A DNA stretch of 64,000 nucleotides from Amycolatopsis sp. GM8 (GTDB lineage: Bacteria > Actinomycetota > Actinomycetes > Mycobacteriales > Pseudonocardiaceae). A program made the translations under genes and the position numbers. The stretch lies in the NCBI RefSeq assembly GCF_021653975.1, contig NZ_JAJKFK010000004.1:370936-434935 (forward strand). Reading direction: 5' to 3'. The notes under the pieces were generated by a model that worked only from the letters and a program-made list of their open reading frames with translations, did not search any database and had not been told where the DNA came from. The stretch's first letter is position 1. Every line of letters begins with the position of its first letter. Positions 34,343 through 41,628 of the stretch are shown one piece after another.

Positions 34343-35020
34343 ATGACGAAGCACCGATACAGACGGGCGGGCGTCCGAGTTCTCCTGATCGCGCTCGTCG
34401 CGGGCACCCTCCAGTTGCTCACCAGTACGGCCGCGTCCGCCGACCCCGCCGCGTCGACCTGGCTGAAGCTGCGCATGTGCGAGTCCAGCAACCGCTACAC
34501 CGTCAACACCGGCACCGGCTACTACGGCGCCTACCAGTTCGACCTGCCCACGTGGCGCAGCGTCGGCGGCACGGGCCGCCCCGACCAGGCCAGCCGCGCG
34601 GAGCAGGACTACCGCGCGCTGTACCTGTACCGGATGCGCGGCTGGCAGCCGTGGGAATGCGCGGGCATGCTCGGCCTGAGCGCCGACGGGGACGCCCGCA
34701 GCAAGCGGATCCCGAGCTACGCCGAGGCGGCCTACATCGGCGGCGGCCCGGCGCCCGCACCCACGCCACCTCCGGTTTCGGCGGCGGTCCGGCCGGCGTG
34801 GCCCGGTCTGGTCTACGCGTACGGCGACTGCGCCCCGGCGCTGCGGACCTTCCAGCTACGGATGAACGCTTTCGGCTACGGCTTCGAGGGCACCGGCTGC
34901 TACTACCAGAAGACCCAGCAGGCCGTGCTCGACCTGCAGCGCGCGAACGCCATCAACGACTCCGGGCGGCTAGGCCCGAAGACGTGGAAAGCCGCCTGGG
35001 ACGGCAAACCGCCGCGCTAA
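34343..35020 (+). CDS. Secreted Rpf-like transglycosylase with peptidoglycan-binding domain
   Basis: About 225 residues. Signal peptide (VLLIALVAGTLQLLTSTAASA) is followed by a resuscitation-promoting-factor/transglycosylase domain: WLKLRMCESSNRYTVNTGTG with the catalytic Glu of CES, GAYQFDLPTWRSVGG and WECAGM (disulfide partner). A Pro-rich linker leads to a PG_binding_1-like domain (ALRTFQLRMNAFGYG, QQAVLDLQRANAI). It cleaves peptidoglycan outside the cell and may promote resuscitation or growth. Its stop overlaps the convergent GDPD gene by 4 bp. Confidence 0.9.
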   Translation: MTKHRYRRAGVRVLLIALVAGTLQLLTSTAASADPAASTWLKLRMCESSNRYTVNTGTGYYGAYQFDLPTWRSVGGTGRPDQASRAEQDYRALYLYRMRGWQPWECAGMLGLSADGDARSKRIPSYAEAAYIGGGPAPAPTPPPVSAAVRPAWPGLVYAYGDCAPALRTFQLRMNAFGYGFEGTGCYYQKTQQAVLDLQRANAINDSGRLGPKTWKAAWDGKPPR

Positions 35021-35793
35021 CCCCATTCGCCGCGGTCGCGCAGGACGTCGCGCAGCAGGTCCGGCCGGTCGGTGACGATGCCGTGCACGCCGAGGTCCAG
35101 CAGCCGGCGCATCTCGGCCTCGTCGTTGATCGTCCAGACGTGCACCTCGACCCCGGCCCGCCCGGCGATGCGCAGGAACGAGCGGTCGACGACGGTCAGC
35201 GGGCCCTGCCGCACCGGCACCTGCGCCATCGCGCCCTGGTGCGCGAAACCCAAGGGGAGCCAGGGAGCCCAGCCGTTGGCCCACAGCGCCGTGACCGAGC
35301 GGGGGCCCATCGCGGTGAGCATCTTCGGCCCGGCGAGCCGGCGGATCCGGGCGAGCCGGGCGTCGGAGAACGACGCGGCCGCGACGCGGTCGTGCGCGCC
35401 CATCCGTTCGATCAGCTCGACGAAGGGGACCGTGGCGCTGTTGGCCTTCACGTCGACGTTGAACCGGGCCTCCGGCAGCTCCTCCAGCACGTCCTCGAGC
35501 CGGGCGATCGGCTCGCGCCCGCCGACCTTGGCGTCCTTGACCACCGACCAGGGCTGCGCGGCGATCGCCCCGTGCCCGTCGGTGGTGCGGTCGAGCGACC
35601 CGTCGTGGCACACCACGACGACCCCGTCGGACGTCGCGTGCACGTCGGTCTCCACGTACTGGTAGCCCTCCGCGACGGCGCGGCGGAACGAGGACAGCGA
35701 GTTCTCCATCCCGTCGAGCTCGTCCCGATGCCAGCCGCGGTGGGCGAACGCTCGGGGGAAGGCGCCGGTGAGGTACGGGTGAGTGCTCTGCAC
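35017..35793 (-). CDS. Glycerophosphodiester phosphodiesterase
   Basis: About 258 residues, GDPD TIM barrel. AFAHRGWH opens the domain (His-Arg); ENSLSSFRRAV carries the metal Glu-Asn; YVETDVHATSDGVVVVCHDGSLDRTTDG holds the second metal site and catalytic His. It hydrolyses deacylated phospholipid headgroups to glycerol-3-phosphate; no signal peptide. GTG at 35793 is 6 nt after CAGACT (minus strand 35805-35800), which favours it over an ATG at 35811. Divergent from the zinc-finger gene. Confidence 0.92.
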   Translation of the reverse strand: MQSTHPYLTGAFPRAFAHRGWHRDELDGMENSLSSFRRAVAEGYQYVETDVHATSDGVVVVCHDGSLDRTTDGHGAIAAQPWSVVKDAKVGGREPIARLEDVLEELPEARFNVDVKANSATVPFVELIERMGAHDRVAAASFSDARLARIRRLAGPKMLTAMGPRSVTALWANGWAPWLPLGFAHQGAMAQVPVRQGPLTVVDRSFLRIAGRAGVEVHVWTINDEAEMRRLLDLGVHGIVTDRPDLLRDVLRDRGEWG

Positions 35794-35859
35794 GCGACCA
35801 GTCTGCGGCATCGGCGTGGCCGCCGCGTGAGCGATCGGTGGCCGGTTAGGGTCGTGCGC

Positions 35860-36222
35860 GTGAGCAAGACGGTCGACCTGCTGGCGGGCATCCCGCGCAA
35901 TCTCGCGCCGCAACACTGTGGCTGGTGCGGGCGCCGGCTGGAGATCGCCGCCGGCAAGGGACGCCGGCGGCGATACTGCGCGCAGTCGTGCCGGCAGCGG
36001 GCGTACGAGCGGCGGACCGCTGTACAGCGCAGCGGCCTGCCGGACGACGCGGTGATCCTGTCGGACACGGAGCTGGCGGCGCTGCAGGACCGGCTGTTCC
36101 AGCTTCGGTGCGCCGCCGAGGACGTCGTGACCGCCGCCGACGACGGTGCGGCGTCTGAGGAACTGCGGCGGATGGCGCTGGAGCTCGCGCACTCGGCGCG
36201 GGAACTCGAACGTCTGCGCTGA
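35860..36222 (+). CDS. Small FCS/CxxC zinc-finger protein
   Basis: About 120 residues. An N-terminal zinc-finger (CGWCGRRLEI... GRRRRYCAQSCRQRAYERR, C-x2-C then C-x3-C) with many arginines is followed by a helical, acidic C-terminal half (LSDTELAALQDRLFQLRCAAED and ELAHSARELERLR) that may be coiled coil. Such proteins are common, uncharacterised actinobacterial zinc-ribbon proteins, perhaps DNA- or RNA-binding. GTG at 35860 is 7 nt after TAGGGT (35847-35852), so probably leaderless. Confidence 0.78.
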   Translation: MSKTVDLLAGIPRNLAPQHCGWCGRRLEIAAGKGRRRRYCAQSCRQRAYERRTAVQRSGLPDDAVILSDTELAALQDRLFQLRCAAEDVVTAADDGAASEELRRMALELAHSARELERLR

Positions 36223-36239
36223 ACCGCGTCAACGGGTAC

Positions 36240-36375
36240 CCGCATCGGCGCACGTAGAACGCGGCGAGCTCGTGTGGGTTCTTCGTGTAGACGTCGATCT
36301 TGCGCACGGTGCTGTCCTCGACCTCGTGGATCTCGACCATGGTCAGCGGGAACCGCCAGTGCGGACGGCCTGAAG
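36240..36375 (-). pseudogene. Fragment of a SnoaL/NTF2-like gene
   Basis: Reading the minus strand, GRPHWRFPLTMVEIHEVEDS followed by VRKIDVYTKNPHELAAFYVRR matches the C-terminal half of SnoaL/NTF2-fold proteins (typically WRFPxTxVEIHEV...DVYYKNP). Upstream in the same frame there is a stop codon about ten codons before the conserved part, and the N-terminal half is missing; downstream the frame continues in unrelated sequence. It looks like a truncated remnant. An intact SnoaL-like gene lies 1.2 kb away at 37.4-37.8 kb but is not identical. Confidence 0.6.
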
Positions 36376-36456
36376 CTGCTCGCCAGCTGGTCCGTCACGA
36401 CCGGGCAGGAGCAGGACGCCGAACCCACGACCAAACCGCCGGCCCAGCAGCCCTGA
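36361..36456 (+). pseudogene. Possible C-terminal gene fragment
   Basis: An open frame ending at TGA 36454-36456 encodes ADGLKLLASWSV then TTGQEQDAEPTTKPPAQQP, which reads like the Pro/Gln-rich C-terminal tail of a larger protein. No start codon with a ribosome site precedes it, and it abuts the SnoaL remnant on the other strand. I do not recognise the parent family. Confidence 0.3.
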
Positions 36457-36488
36457 CAGCCCTCCCCTGGACTGTTTCCAGTGCGCCG

Positions 36489-36502
36489 ATAATGTACATT
36501 AT
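36489..36502. promoter_or_regulatory. Perfect 14-bp AT-rich palindrome
   Basis: ATAATGTACATTAT is an exact palindrome in a very GC-rich neighbourhood, flanked by short TGCGC/GCGCA arms. It resembles PadR/MarR-type operators, but no such regulator is adjacent. It lies 28 bp downstream of the methyltransferase stop, in the fragment-rich gap. Confidence 0.55.
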
Positions 36503-36530
36503 GTTAAGTAGATGCGCAGGAGCACTGATT

Positions 36531-37280
36531 TCAGGCTGAGGTCCCCTGGACGACGGTGGCCGCGTCGTCCTCCGATGTGTGCACCTGTGCGGTCAGGCCC
36601 GCGGCGCTGAAGGTCGCCATCGCGGTCTCCGCCTGGCGGTCGCTCGTCTCGACGAACACGTGCCCACCGGCGGCCAACCACCGCGGAGCCTCTTGTGCGA
36701 CCCGGCGGAGCACGTCGAGGCCGTCGGCGCCGCCGTCGAGCGCGACCGGTGGCTCGTGCAGGCGGGCCTCGGGCGGCAGGGTCGCGATCGCTTCGCGCGG
36801 AACGTATGGCACGTTCGCGAGCAGGATGTTCACTCTTCCCCGCAGCCGGTGCGGCAGCGGCGCGAACAGGTCGCCTTCGAACACCTCGCCGGGCACGTTC
36901 CGCCGGGCGCAGCGCACCGCCGCGGGGTCCACGTCGGCGGCATACAGGTCGACCGGTACCGCCGCGGCCAGCGCGGTGCCGAGTGCGCCCGACCCGCAGC
37001 ACAGGTCGACGACGACCGCTCGCGGGGCAGTCACCCGGATCGCTTGCCGCACAAGGAACTCCGTGCGGCGGCGCGGGACGAAGACCCCGGGTTCGACCGC
37101 GATCCGCAGCCCGCGGAACTCCGCCCAGCCGAGCACGTACTCCAGCGGCTCGCCCGCGACCCTGCGCGCGACAAGGGCGGCGAGTTCGGTGAGATCCGTC
37201 GTGGCGGCGAGCAGCAGTGCCGCTTCGTCCTCGGCGAAGACACAACCCGCGTTGCGCAGGGTGGTGACGACATCAGACAT
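36531..37280 (-). CDS. HemK-like protein N5-glutamine methyltransferase
   Basis: About 249 residues. SAM motif VVDLCCGSGALGTALA, acidic ADVDPAAVRCAR and LLANVPYVPRE, where NVPY replaces the NPPY of HemK/PrmC, as is usual in the TIGR03704-type putative N5-glutamine methyltransferases of actinobacteria. It lacks the longer N-terminal domain of PrmC. Target is presumably a Gln side chain on a protein, or a small molecule. ATG at 37280 has AAAGG upstream. The 5' region contains a hairpin and a stray perfect AGGAGG, discussed separately. Confidence 0.84.
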   Translation of the reverse strand: MSDVVTTLRNAGCVFAEDEAALLLAATTDLTELAALVARRVAGEPLEYVLGWAEFRGLRIAVEPGVFVPRRRTEFLVRQAIRVTAPRAVVVDLCCGSGALGTALAAAVPVDLYAADVDPAAVRCARRNVPGEVFEGDLFAPLPHRLRGRVNILLANVPYVPREAIATLPPEARLHEPPVALDGGADGLDVLRRVAQEAPRWLAAGGHVFVETSDRQAETAMATFSAAGLTAQVHTSEDDAATVVQGTSA

Positions 37281-37297
37281 GGAACGCCTTTCGTGAC

Positions 37298-37331
37298 GGC
37301 GCTCCCCTAGCTCGGGAGAGTCGGGAGCGCC
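37298..37331 (-). promoter_or_regulatory. Leader hairpin upstream of HemK-like gene
   Basis: GGCGCTCCC (37298-37306) and GGGAGCGCC (37323-37331) pair perfectly around 16 nt; a second GGGAG at 37314-37318 could compete for the CTCCC arm. About 20 nt further from the gene on the minus strand is AGGAGGTGAG, a perfect Shine-Dalgarno sequence with no proper gene behind it; the GTG there opens an 18-codon frame ending in TAG. This may be an attenuator-like leader or coincidence. Confidence 0.4.
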
Positions 37332-37445
37332 CGGCTGAGACCAGCGAAAATGGGGCTCACCTCCTCGTTCCTCCAATGCGAAACCAACATTAGCCGCGTC
37401 CCGCGGTCGCGCACCGGGCGGGGCAGTCCTTAGAGACGGCGGAGC

Positions 37446-37793
37446 CTACGCGCCCTTGGTCTCCGGGCGGTCCATGATGCGCAGCCACGTGCCGTCGGGC
37501 TGGCGGCGCGCCACCTGCACGCGGCCGCCGGTGCCGTCGGCCGGGCGGGTCGAAGTCAGCGCAAGGTCGCCGTAGCGCAGCGTCGGCAGGGGTTCCTCCT
37601 CTTCGAACCGCGGTGGCTGTTCGAGCATCCGCTCGAACACGGCGAGGATCGCCTCGCGGCCGACCGTGGTCGAGCCGGGCGGGAAGGCGAGGACGGCGTC
37701 GGGCGCGTACAGCTCGGCGAGTCCCTTCGCGTCGGCGGCGTTCGCCCGCTCGACGAAGAGGCGGGCCAGGTCTTCGGGTTCGTATGCGGTCAT
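37446..37793 (-). CDS. SnoaL/NTF2-like small protein
   Basis: About 115 residues with the SnoaL/YybH-type sequence pattern: DLARLFVERANAADAKGLAELYAPDAVLAFPPG, GREAILAVFERMLE, then the closing strands VQVARRQPDGTWLRIMDRPE. The fold is a cone-shaped barrel used by small isomerases, hydrolases and binding proteins; nothing pins down the reaction. ATG at 37793 with GGAG 4 nt upstream. Divergent from the LysR gene, whose operator-like dyad lies between them, so LysR probably regulates it. Confidence 0.85.
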   Translation of the reverse strand: MTAYEPEDLARLFVERANAADAKGLAELYAPDAVLAFPPGSTTVGREAILAVFERMLEQPPRFEEEEPLPTLRYGDLALTSTRPADGTGGRVQVARRQPDGTWLRIMDRPETKGA

Positions 37794-37832
37794 GGCTCCA
37801 GCTTGCGACCGGACAGCCCATAAGTCCAAGAC

Positions 37833-37855
37833 CTAGTTGTGCTGCCAGCTAGAAT
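37833..37855 (+). promoter_or_regulatory. LysR dyad and -10 overlap
   Basis: CTAGTTG (37833-37839) and CAGCTAG (37846-37852) form a 6-of-7 inverted repeat around 6 bp, overlapping the -10-like TAGAAT (37850-37855), which ends 8 nt before the LysR ATG. Autoregulation by LysR at this site is inferred. Confidence 0.5.
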
Positions 37856-37863
37856 CATTGGTT

Positions 37864-38751
37864 ATGGAACTGCGGCAGCTCGAGTACTTCGTGGCGGTGG
37901 CCGAGGAAGGCAGCTTCACGCGCGCGGCCGAGCAGGTGCACGTGGCCCAGCCCGGGGTCAGCGCCCAGATCCGGCGGCTGGAACGAGAGCTCGGGCAGGA
38001 CCTCCTCGACCGGACCGGACGGTCGGTGCGGCTGACCGAGGTCGGGTCCGCGGTCCTGCCGTACGCCCGCGCCGCGCTCGCGGCCGTCGCCGGTGCGCGC
38101 CTCGCCGTGGGCGAGCTGACCGGCTTGCTGCGCGGGCATGTCGCGGTGGGCATGGTGACCTCCCACAACGTCGATCTGCCCGGGCTGCTGGCGCGGTTCC
38201 ACCGCGATCATCCGGCCGTGGAGATCACGCTCGACGAGGGCGACTCCGAAGACCTGGCCACCGCGCTGCGCGACGGGCGGCTCGACGCGGCGATCATCTC
38301 GCTCGGCCCTACTCCCCCGGCCGGTCTGGACCATGTCGTGGTCGCCGACGAGGCGATCACCGCCGCGGTCGCGGTGGACCACGAATTGGCGCGGCACAAG
38401 GAGATCACGCTCGCCGGGCTGCGCGAGCACCCGCTGATCTGCCTGCCGGTGGGGTCCGGCATCCGGTCGCATGTGGACACCGCGTTCGCGAAGGCGGGGT
38501 TCGCCCCGGCGATCGCGTTCGAGGCGAGCCACCCGCTCACCCTGGCGCAGCTCGCCGCGCGCGGGCTCGGCGTCGCGATGCTGCCGGATTCCGTTGCCCG
38601 CAGCCAGGAAGGCCTGCATCCGCTGACCATCGTCAAGCCCCGGCTGCGCGGGCAGCTCGTCTTCGCCTGGCGCGCGGACGGGCCGGCGAGCCCGGCCGCG
38701 CGCGTACTACTCGATCTCGCGCGGCGCCACCTCGGTCAGAACTTGATGTAG
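37864..38751 (+). CDS. LysR family transcriptional regulator
   Basis: About 295 residues. N-terminal winged HTH (ELRQLEYFVAVAEEGSFTRA, then VAQPGVSAQIRRLERELGQDLLDR) and a periplasmic-binding-like effector domain. Gene order (divergent from SnoaL-like gene) is the classical LysR arrangement. The ATG at 37864 with TAGAAT 8 nt upstream suggests leaderless expression. Its 3' end overlaps the convergent monooxygenase gene by 16 bp, which may also be a target. Confidence 0.94.
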   Translation: MELRQLEYFVAVAEEGSFTRAAEQVHVAQPGVSAQIRRLERELGQDLLDRTGRSVRLTEVGSAVLPYARAALAAVAGARLAVGELTGLLRGHVAVGMVTSHNVDLPGLLARFHRDHPAVEITLDEGDSEDLATALRDGRLDAAIISLGPTPPAGLDHVVVADEAITAAVAVDHELARHKEITLAGLREHPLICLPVGSGIRSHVDTAFAKAGFAPAIAFEASHPLTLAQLAARGLGVAMLPDSVARSQEGLHPLTIVKPRLRGQLVFAWRADGPASPAARVLLDLARRHLGQNLM

Positions 38752-39986
38752 TCGGTCAGCGGCGGCAGGGTCTGGTTGAGCACCACCGAGCCGACGAAGG
38801 CGCTGGTGGCCTCCCGCGGATGGTGCGATCCGGAAGTCCGGGCATTACGCCAGAAGCGATCCAGGCCGTGCGAAGCCGCTGTGCTGCGGGCCCCGGTGAG
38901 ATCGAACAAATCGGCGGTCACCTGCAGGGCCGCCTGAGTCGCGACGATGTCGGTCTGGACGGCGGTGACGAGGAGTTCCGGGAAGTCGAGCGTTTCCGGG
39001 TCCGCGTCCAGGCGCCGGGCGACCGAGAGGGTGAATTCGCGAGCCGCGGTGAGCCGGGCCGCCATCTCACCGATGCGCCGGTGCATGACCGGGTCGGTGG
39101 CCGCCGACTCGAACATCGGCATACTCGCCCGGTCGATTCCGCGCAGGTATTCCACTGCGGCGTCGAGGGCACCGGCGCCGATGCCCTGCAGCAGGCTGGC
39201 GTTGCCGAACATGGCGGTGACGAGGTACGCGGGGTGGGGCGCCCCCGCCTCGTAGTGCCAGCCGTCCGGTACGAACGTGTTCCGGAAGTGGATCGTCTGG
39301 CTGTTGGTCGCGCGCTGCCCCATGTTGTTCCAGTCGCCAGCGGGCTCGACGCCCGGTGCGTCCAGGCGGATCAGGGCCACCCGCGGAGTGATCCGGGTCG
39401 GATCGTCATCGTCGATCAAGCCCACGGAAACGTTGGCCAGGTCGCGCCCGCCTCCCGCGGTGTTGGTTCCGAACGTCTTCGTGCCGTCGACGACGATGCC
39501 GCCCGCAACGCGCCTGGCCACGGTCGGGGTGGCCGTACCGCGCTCCGAGAAGACATTCGCCAGCCTGCGACCCTCGTGCAGGATCTCGTGCGCCAGCTGG
39601 GCACGGGTCTCCTCCGGCAGTCCTTCTTCTCGCAGCAGGACCCGGCTGAGGAAGGCACCGGTCCCCCACATCTGGCCGACCGACCCGTCCCCCGCCGCGA
39701 TCTCGTGCCACGCTTCGATGAAGGGGGCGACCCCGCCCCACTGCCACTGGGTCAGCAGGCCGCCGTACTCGGCCGGCACGTTGATCGCCTGCACTCCCGA
39801 GGCGGACAGCGCGGCCATGATGTCGGCCGGATCGGCTCCGGTCGCGTCGTACTCGGCGCCGCGTGAAGCGATCCACGGCCGAAGGGCCTTGGCCCGGCCC
39901 AGCGCTTCGTCGAGCGTCGCCGGCGGCTCGGTCCAGGACGGAGCCACCGAGGCCGGCTCGGTAACAGATGCGGTCGCAGAACTCAT
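38736..39986 (-). CDS. Acyl-CoA dehydrogenase-fold flavin monooxygenase (DszC-like)
   Basis: About 416 residues with the ACAD fold. It carries VPAEYGGL, GDGSVGQMWGTGAFL, VVDGTKTFGTNTAGGGRDLA and a C-terminal TGARSTAASHGLDRFWRNARTSGSHHP segment; this last His-containing block is typical of DszC/flavin-dependent group D monooxygenases and hydroxylases that use reduced flavin from a partner reductase, rather than of true acyl-CoA dehydrogenases. No reductase gene is adjacent. ATG at 39986 with AAGGTGA. CGGAAT/ATTCCG arms (40003-40008, 40022-40027) upstream may be an operator. Substrate unknown. Confidence 0.82.
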   Translation of the reverse strand: MSSATASVTEPASVAPSWTEPPATLDEALGRAKALRPWIASRGAEYDATGADPADIMAALSASGVQAINVPAEYGGLLTQWQWGGVAPFIEAWHEIAAGDGSVGQMWGTGAFLSRVLLREEGLPEETRAQLAHEILHEGRRLANVFSERGTATPTVARRVAGGIVVDGTKTFGTNTAGGGRDLANVSVGLIDDDDPTRITPRVALIRLDAPGVEPAGDWNNMGQRATNSQTIHFRNTFVPDGWHYEAGAPHPAYLVTAMFGNASLLQGIGAGALDAAVEYLRGIDRASMPMFESAATDPVMHRRIGEMAARLTAAREFTLSVARRLDADPETLDFPELLVTAVQTDIVATQAALQVTADLFDLTGARSTAASHGLDRFWRNARTSGSHHPREATSAFVGSVVLNQTLPPLTDYIKF

Positions 39987-40127
39987 GTTTCACCTTCATC
40001 GACGGAATCTATGTATGTAGCATTCCGTACAGAAGGCTCGCCACGTCACTCTTCGACACTTCCGGAGGACTTCGGGGCAGTCTTCATGCACTGAAGAGTC
40101 AATGGAGAGCGAACCCTGCCGCACCTC
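39987..40127. promoter_or_regulatory. Promoter region of the DszC-like gene
   Basis: Contains the inverted arms CGGAAT (40003-40008) and ATTCCG (40022-40027) around an A/T-rich centre, and a 7-bp pair ACTCTTC/GAAGAGT (40048-40054, 40093-40099). No gene is seen before the pseudogene that follows. Confidence 0.4.
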
Positions 40128-40323
40128 GGTCCCGAGCTCGGAAACGGGCTGGCCAAATCGTCGTGCTCAACAACAACTCGACCGGGTCGGCGCGCGGCGC
40201 GCTGGCGGCGCCTCCGCGCGAATGCTCGACCTTTCCGAGCCGGACCTGGATTTCGTCGCCCTCAGCCACAGGATGGGAGCTGCCGCGACCCCGGAACCGG
40301 GGCCACATCTGATCTTGTCTTGA
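40128..40323 (+). pseudogene. Remnant of a ThDP-dependent enzyme (acetolactate-synthase-like)
   Basis: Two plus-strand frames together encode the end of a thiamine-diphosphate-binding domain. The first gives GQIVVLNNNSTG, the conserved VVVxNN that closes the GDG...NN ThDP motif. After a frameshift near 40170 the second gives LDRVGA followed by RMLDLSEPDLDFVALSHRMG, matching the MLDLxxPDLDFVALAxGMG block of acetolactate-synthase-like proteins. About seven residues are deleted at the junction (the family's YxxLxxE), and there is no N-terminal two-thirds. TGA at 40321-40323. This is decayed DNA next to a recombinase module. Confidence 0.68.
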
Positions 40324-40335
40324 GAGCCGGTGCGC

Positions 40336-41514
40336 TCAGCCGCCGGATCGAGGTGTGTCGAGGAGGGTGTGCAGCCGGTCCGGCAGATCCGAGAGCGGCC
40401 CGGCGAGCGCGGTGAGGACGCCTTCGCGCAGCGCGGCCATCCGGGCCGAGACGGAGTCCCGCTCGCGGGCGGCCTCGGTGGCGTTCGCTCGGGCCGCGTC
40501 CGCGGTGGTCTCCGCGCGGACCTGGGCGCCGGCGAGATCGGCGGTCTCCTGGCGGGCGGCGGCGAGCGCCGCTTCGTGCTCGCGCCGGAGGTCGGTGAGC
40601 CGCTGATCGTGTTCGACCTGCAACTGGGCGCGCAGCCGCTCACGGTCGTCGTGGTCGCGGGCCCGGAGGTCGGTGAGCGCCTGGTCGTGGCGGTCGCGTA
40701 GCTGGACGACCTCGCTCATGTGGCGCTCCGACAGTTCGCGCAGATCGTTCTCCACATCGCGGGCGCGGGCGTGCGCTGCCTCGGCTTCGCCGGTGCGGGC
40801 GGACACGTGGGCGGTCAGTTCCTCGATCCGCTCGGCGGCACGCTCGGCGGCCTCGGTACGCCGCTCGATCTGCTCCTGCAAGGCCTCGGCCTTGCCGAGC
40901 GCGGCGATGCGGTCGGCGTGGGCCTGCTGGGCCTGCTGCCGGTCGGCGGCGGCTCGACGCTCGGCCTCAGCGGCGCGAGCGTCGGCGTGCTCGGCACGGT
41001 CGGCGGCTTCGTCGGCGGCGGCGCGGGCCGCCTCCGCTCGCACCTCGGCCGCGGTCGCCCGGGTTTCGGCTTCCTCGCGGGCGTGCTCGGCCGTTTCCGC
41101 ACGGTCGTGAGCCGCCGCGACCTCGTCGTCGAGCCGCTTGTCCAGTGCGATCAGGCTGCGCTGAAGTGGGGTCACCTCGGCAAGCGCGCGCCCGATGTCG
41201 CGGCCCAGACCCGCGAGGTCGAAGCCCGGGACCGCGCCGCCGTACGCGGCGTGCGTGACCTGGTCGGCCTCGTCGAGGCGGGCGCAGGTGACGTCGCGTC
41301 CCTTTTCGTCGACGGCCCAGACCTGGTCGCAGAAGTCAGCCGTACGTCCCCGGCCGCCCAGACCCCGTCGCGGGTGGCGCCGGCAGTACCCGCACACCCC
41401 CGGGTCGAGCGATGGCTCGCGACGCCCGTCGGCATCCCGCCGCGGCGCCGCCGGTACCCGCTCCCCCACTACCCCAGCGCTCTGACCTGCGGTTTCTTTC
41501 TGAATCTCCAGCAC
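40336..41514 (-). CDS. Zinc-finger plus long coiled-coil protein (KfrA-like)
   Basis: About 392 residues. The N-terminus has a putative zinc-binding cluster (VCGYCRRHP... GGRGRTADFC ... VTCARLDEADQ); from about residue 110 to 370 the protein is a nearly uninterrupted Ala/Glu/Arg-rich coiled coil (TRATAAEVRAEAARAAADEAA, ERRAAADRQQAQQAHADRI and so on). This resembles KfrA/SMC-like plasmid or partition proteins in outline only. GTG at 41514 is 6 nt after TAGACT (minus strand 41526-41521); a GTG at 41520 is possible but would directly abut that hexamer. Divergent from the tyrosine recombinase across an AT-rich gap. Confidence 0.78.
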   Translation of the reverse strand: MLEIQKETAGQSAGVVGERVPAAPRRDADGRREPSLDPGVCGYCRRHPRRGLGGRGRTADFCDQVWAVDEKGRDVTCARLDEADQVTHAAYGGAVPGFDLAGLGRDIGRALAEVTPLQRSLIALDKRLDDEVAAAHDRAETAEHAREEAETRATAAEVRAEAARAAADEAADRAEHADARAAEAERRAAADRQQAQQAHADRIAALGKAEALQEQIERRTEAAERAAERIEELTAHVSARTGEAEAAHARARDVENDLRELSERHMSEVVQLRDRHDQALTDLRARDHDDRERLRAQLQVEHDQRLTDLRREHEAALAAARQETADLAGAQVRAETTADAARANATEAARERDSVSARMAALREGVLTALAGPLSDLPDRLHTLLDTPRSGG

Positions 41515-41541
41515 ATCCACAGTCTATCTCATTCCATTTAT

Positions 41542-41621
41542 GATTGATAATGAGCTATTCATATTCATCAATCCATAAGAGCTATCCACCGCGATAATCG
41601 CGGTTATCGCGGGTGTAGGAT
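41542..41621. promoter_or_regulatory. AT-rich gap with compound palindromes between coiled-coil gene and recombinase
   Basis: GATTGAT (41542-41548) pairs with ATCAATC (41567-41573) in a strongly A/T-rich tract. Next, CCGCGATAA (41589-41597) pairs with TTATCGCGG (41604-41612), with a further TCGCGG inside, so alternative stems form. TAGGAT (41616-41621) is the -10-like hexamer of the recombinase. The region could hold operators, recombinase arm sites or a resolution site. Confidence 0.65.
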
Positions 41622-41628
41622 CGGCGGC

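Noticed and set aside
34118-34354. N-terminal extension of thymidine kinase to 34354
   Set aside because: The extra residues are non-homologous and would run through the Rpf promoter; GTG at 34117 with TAGGGT upstream is the better start.
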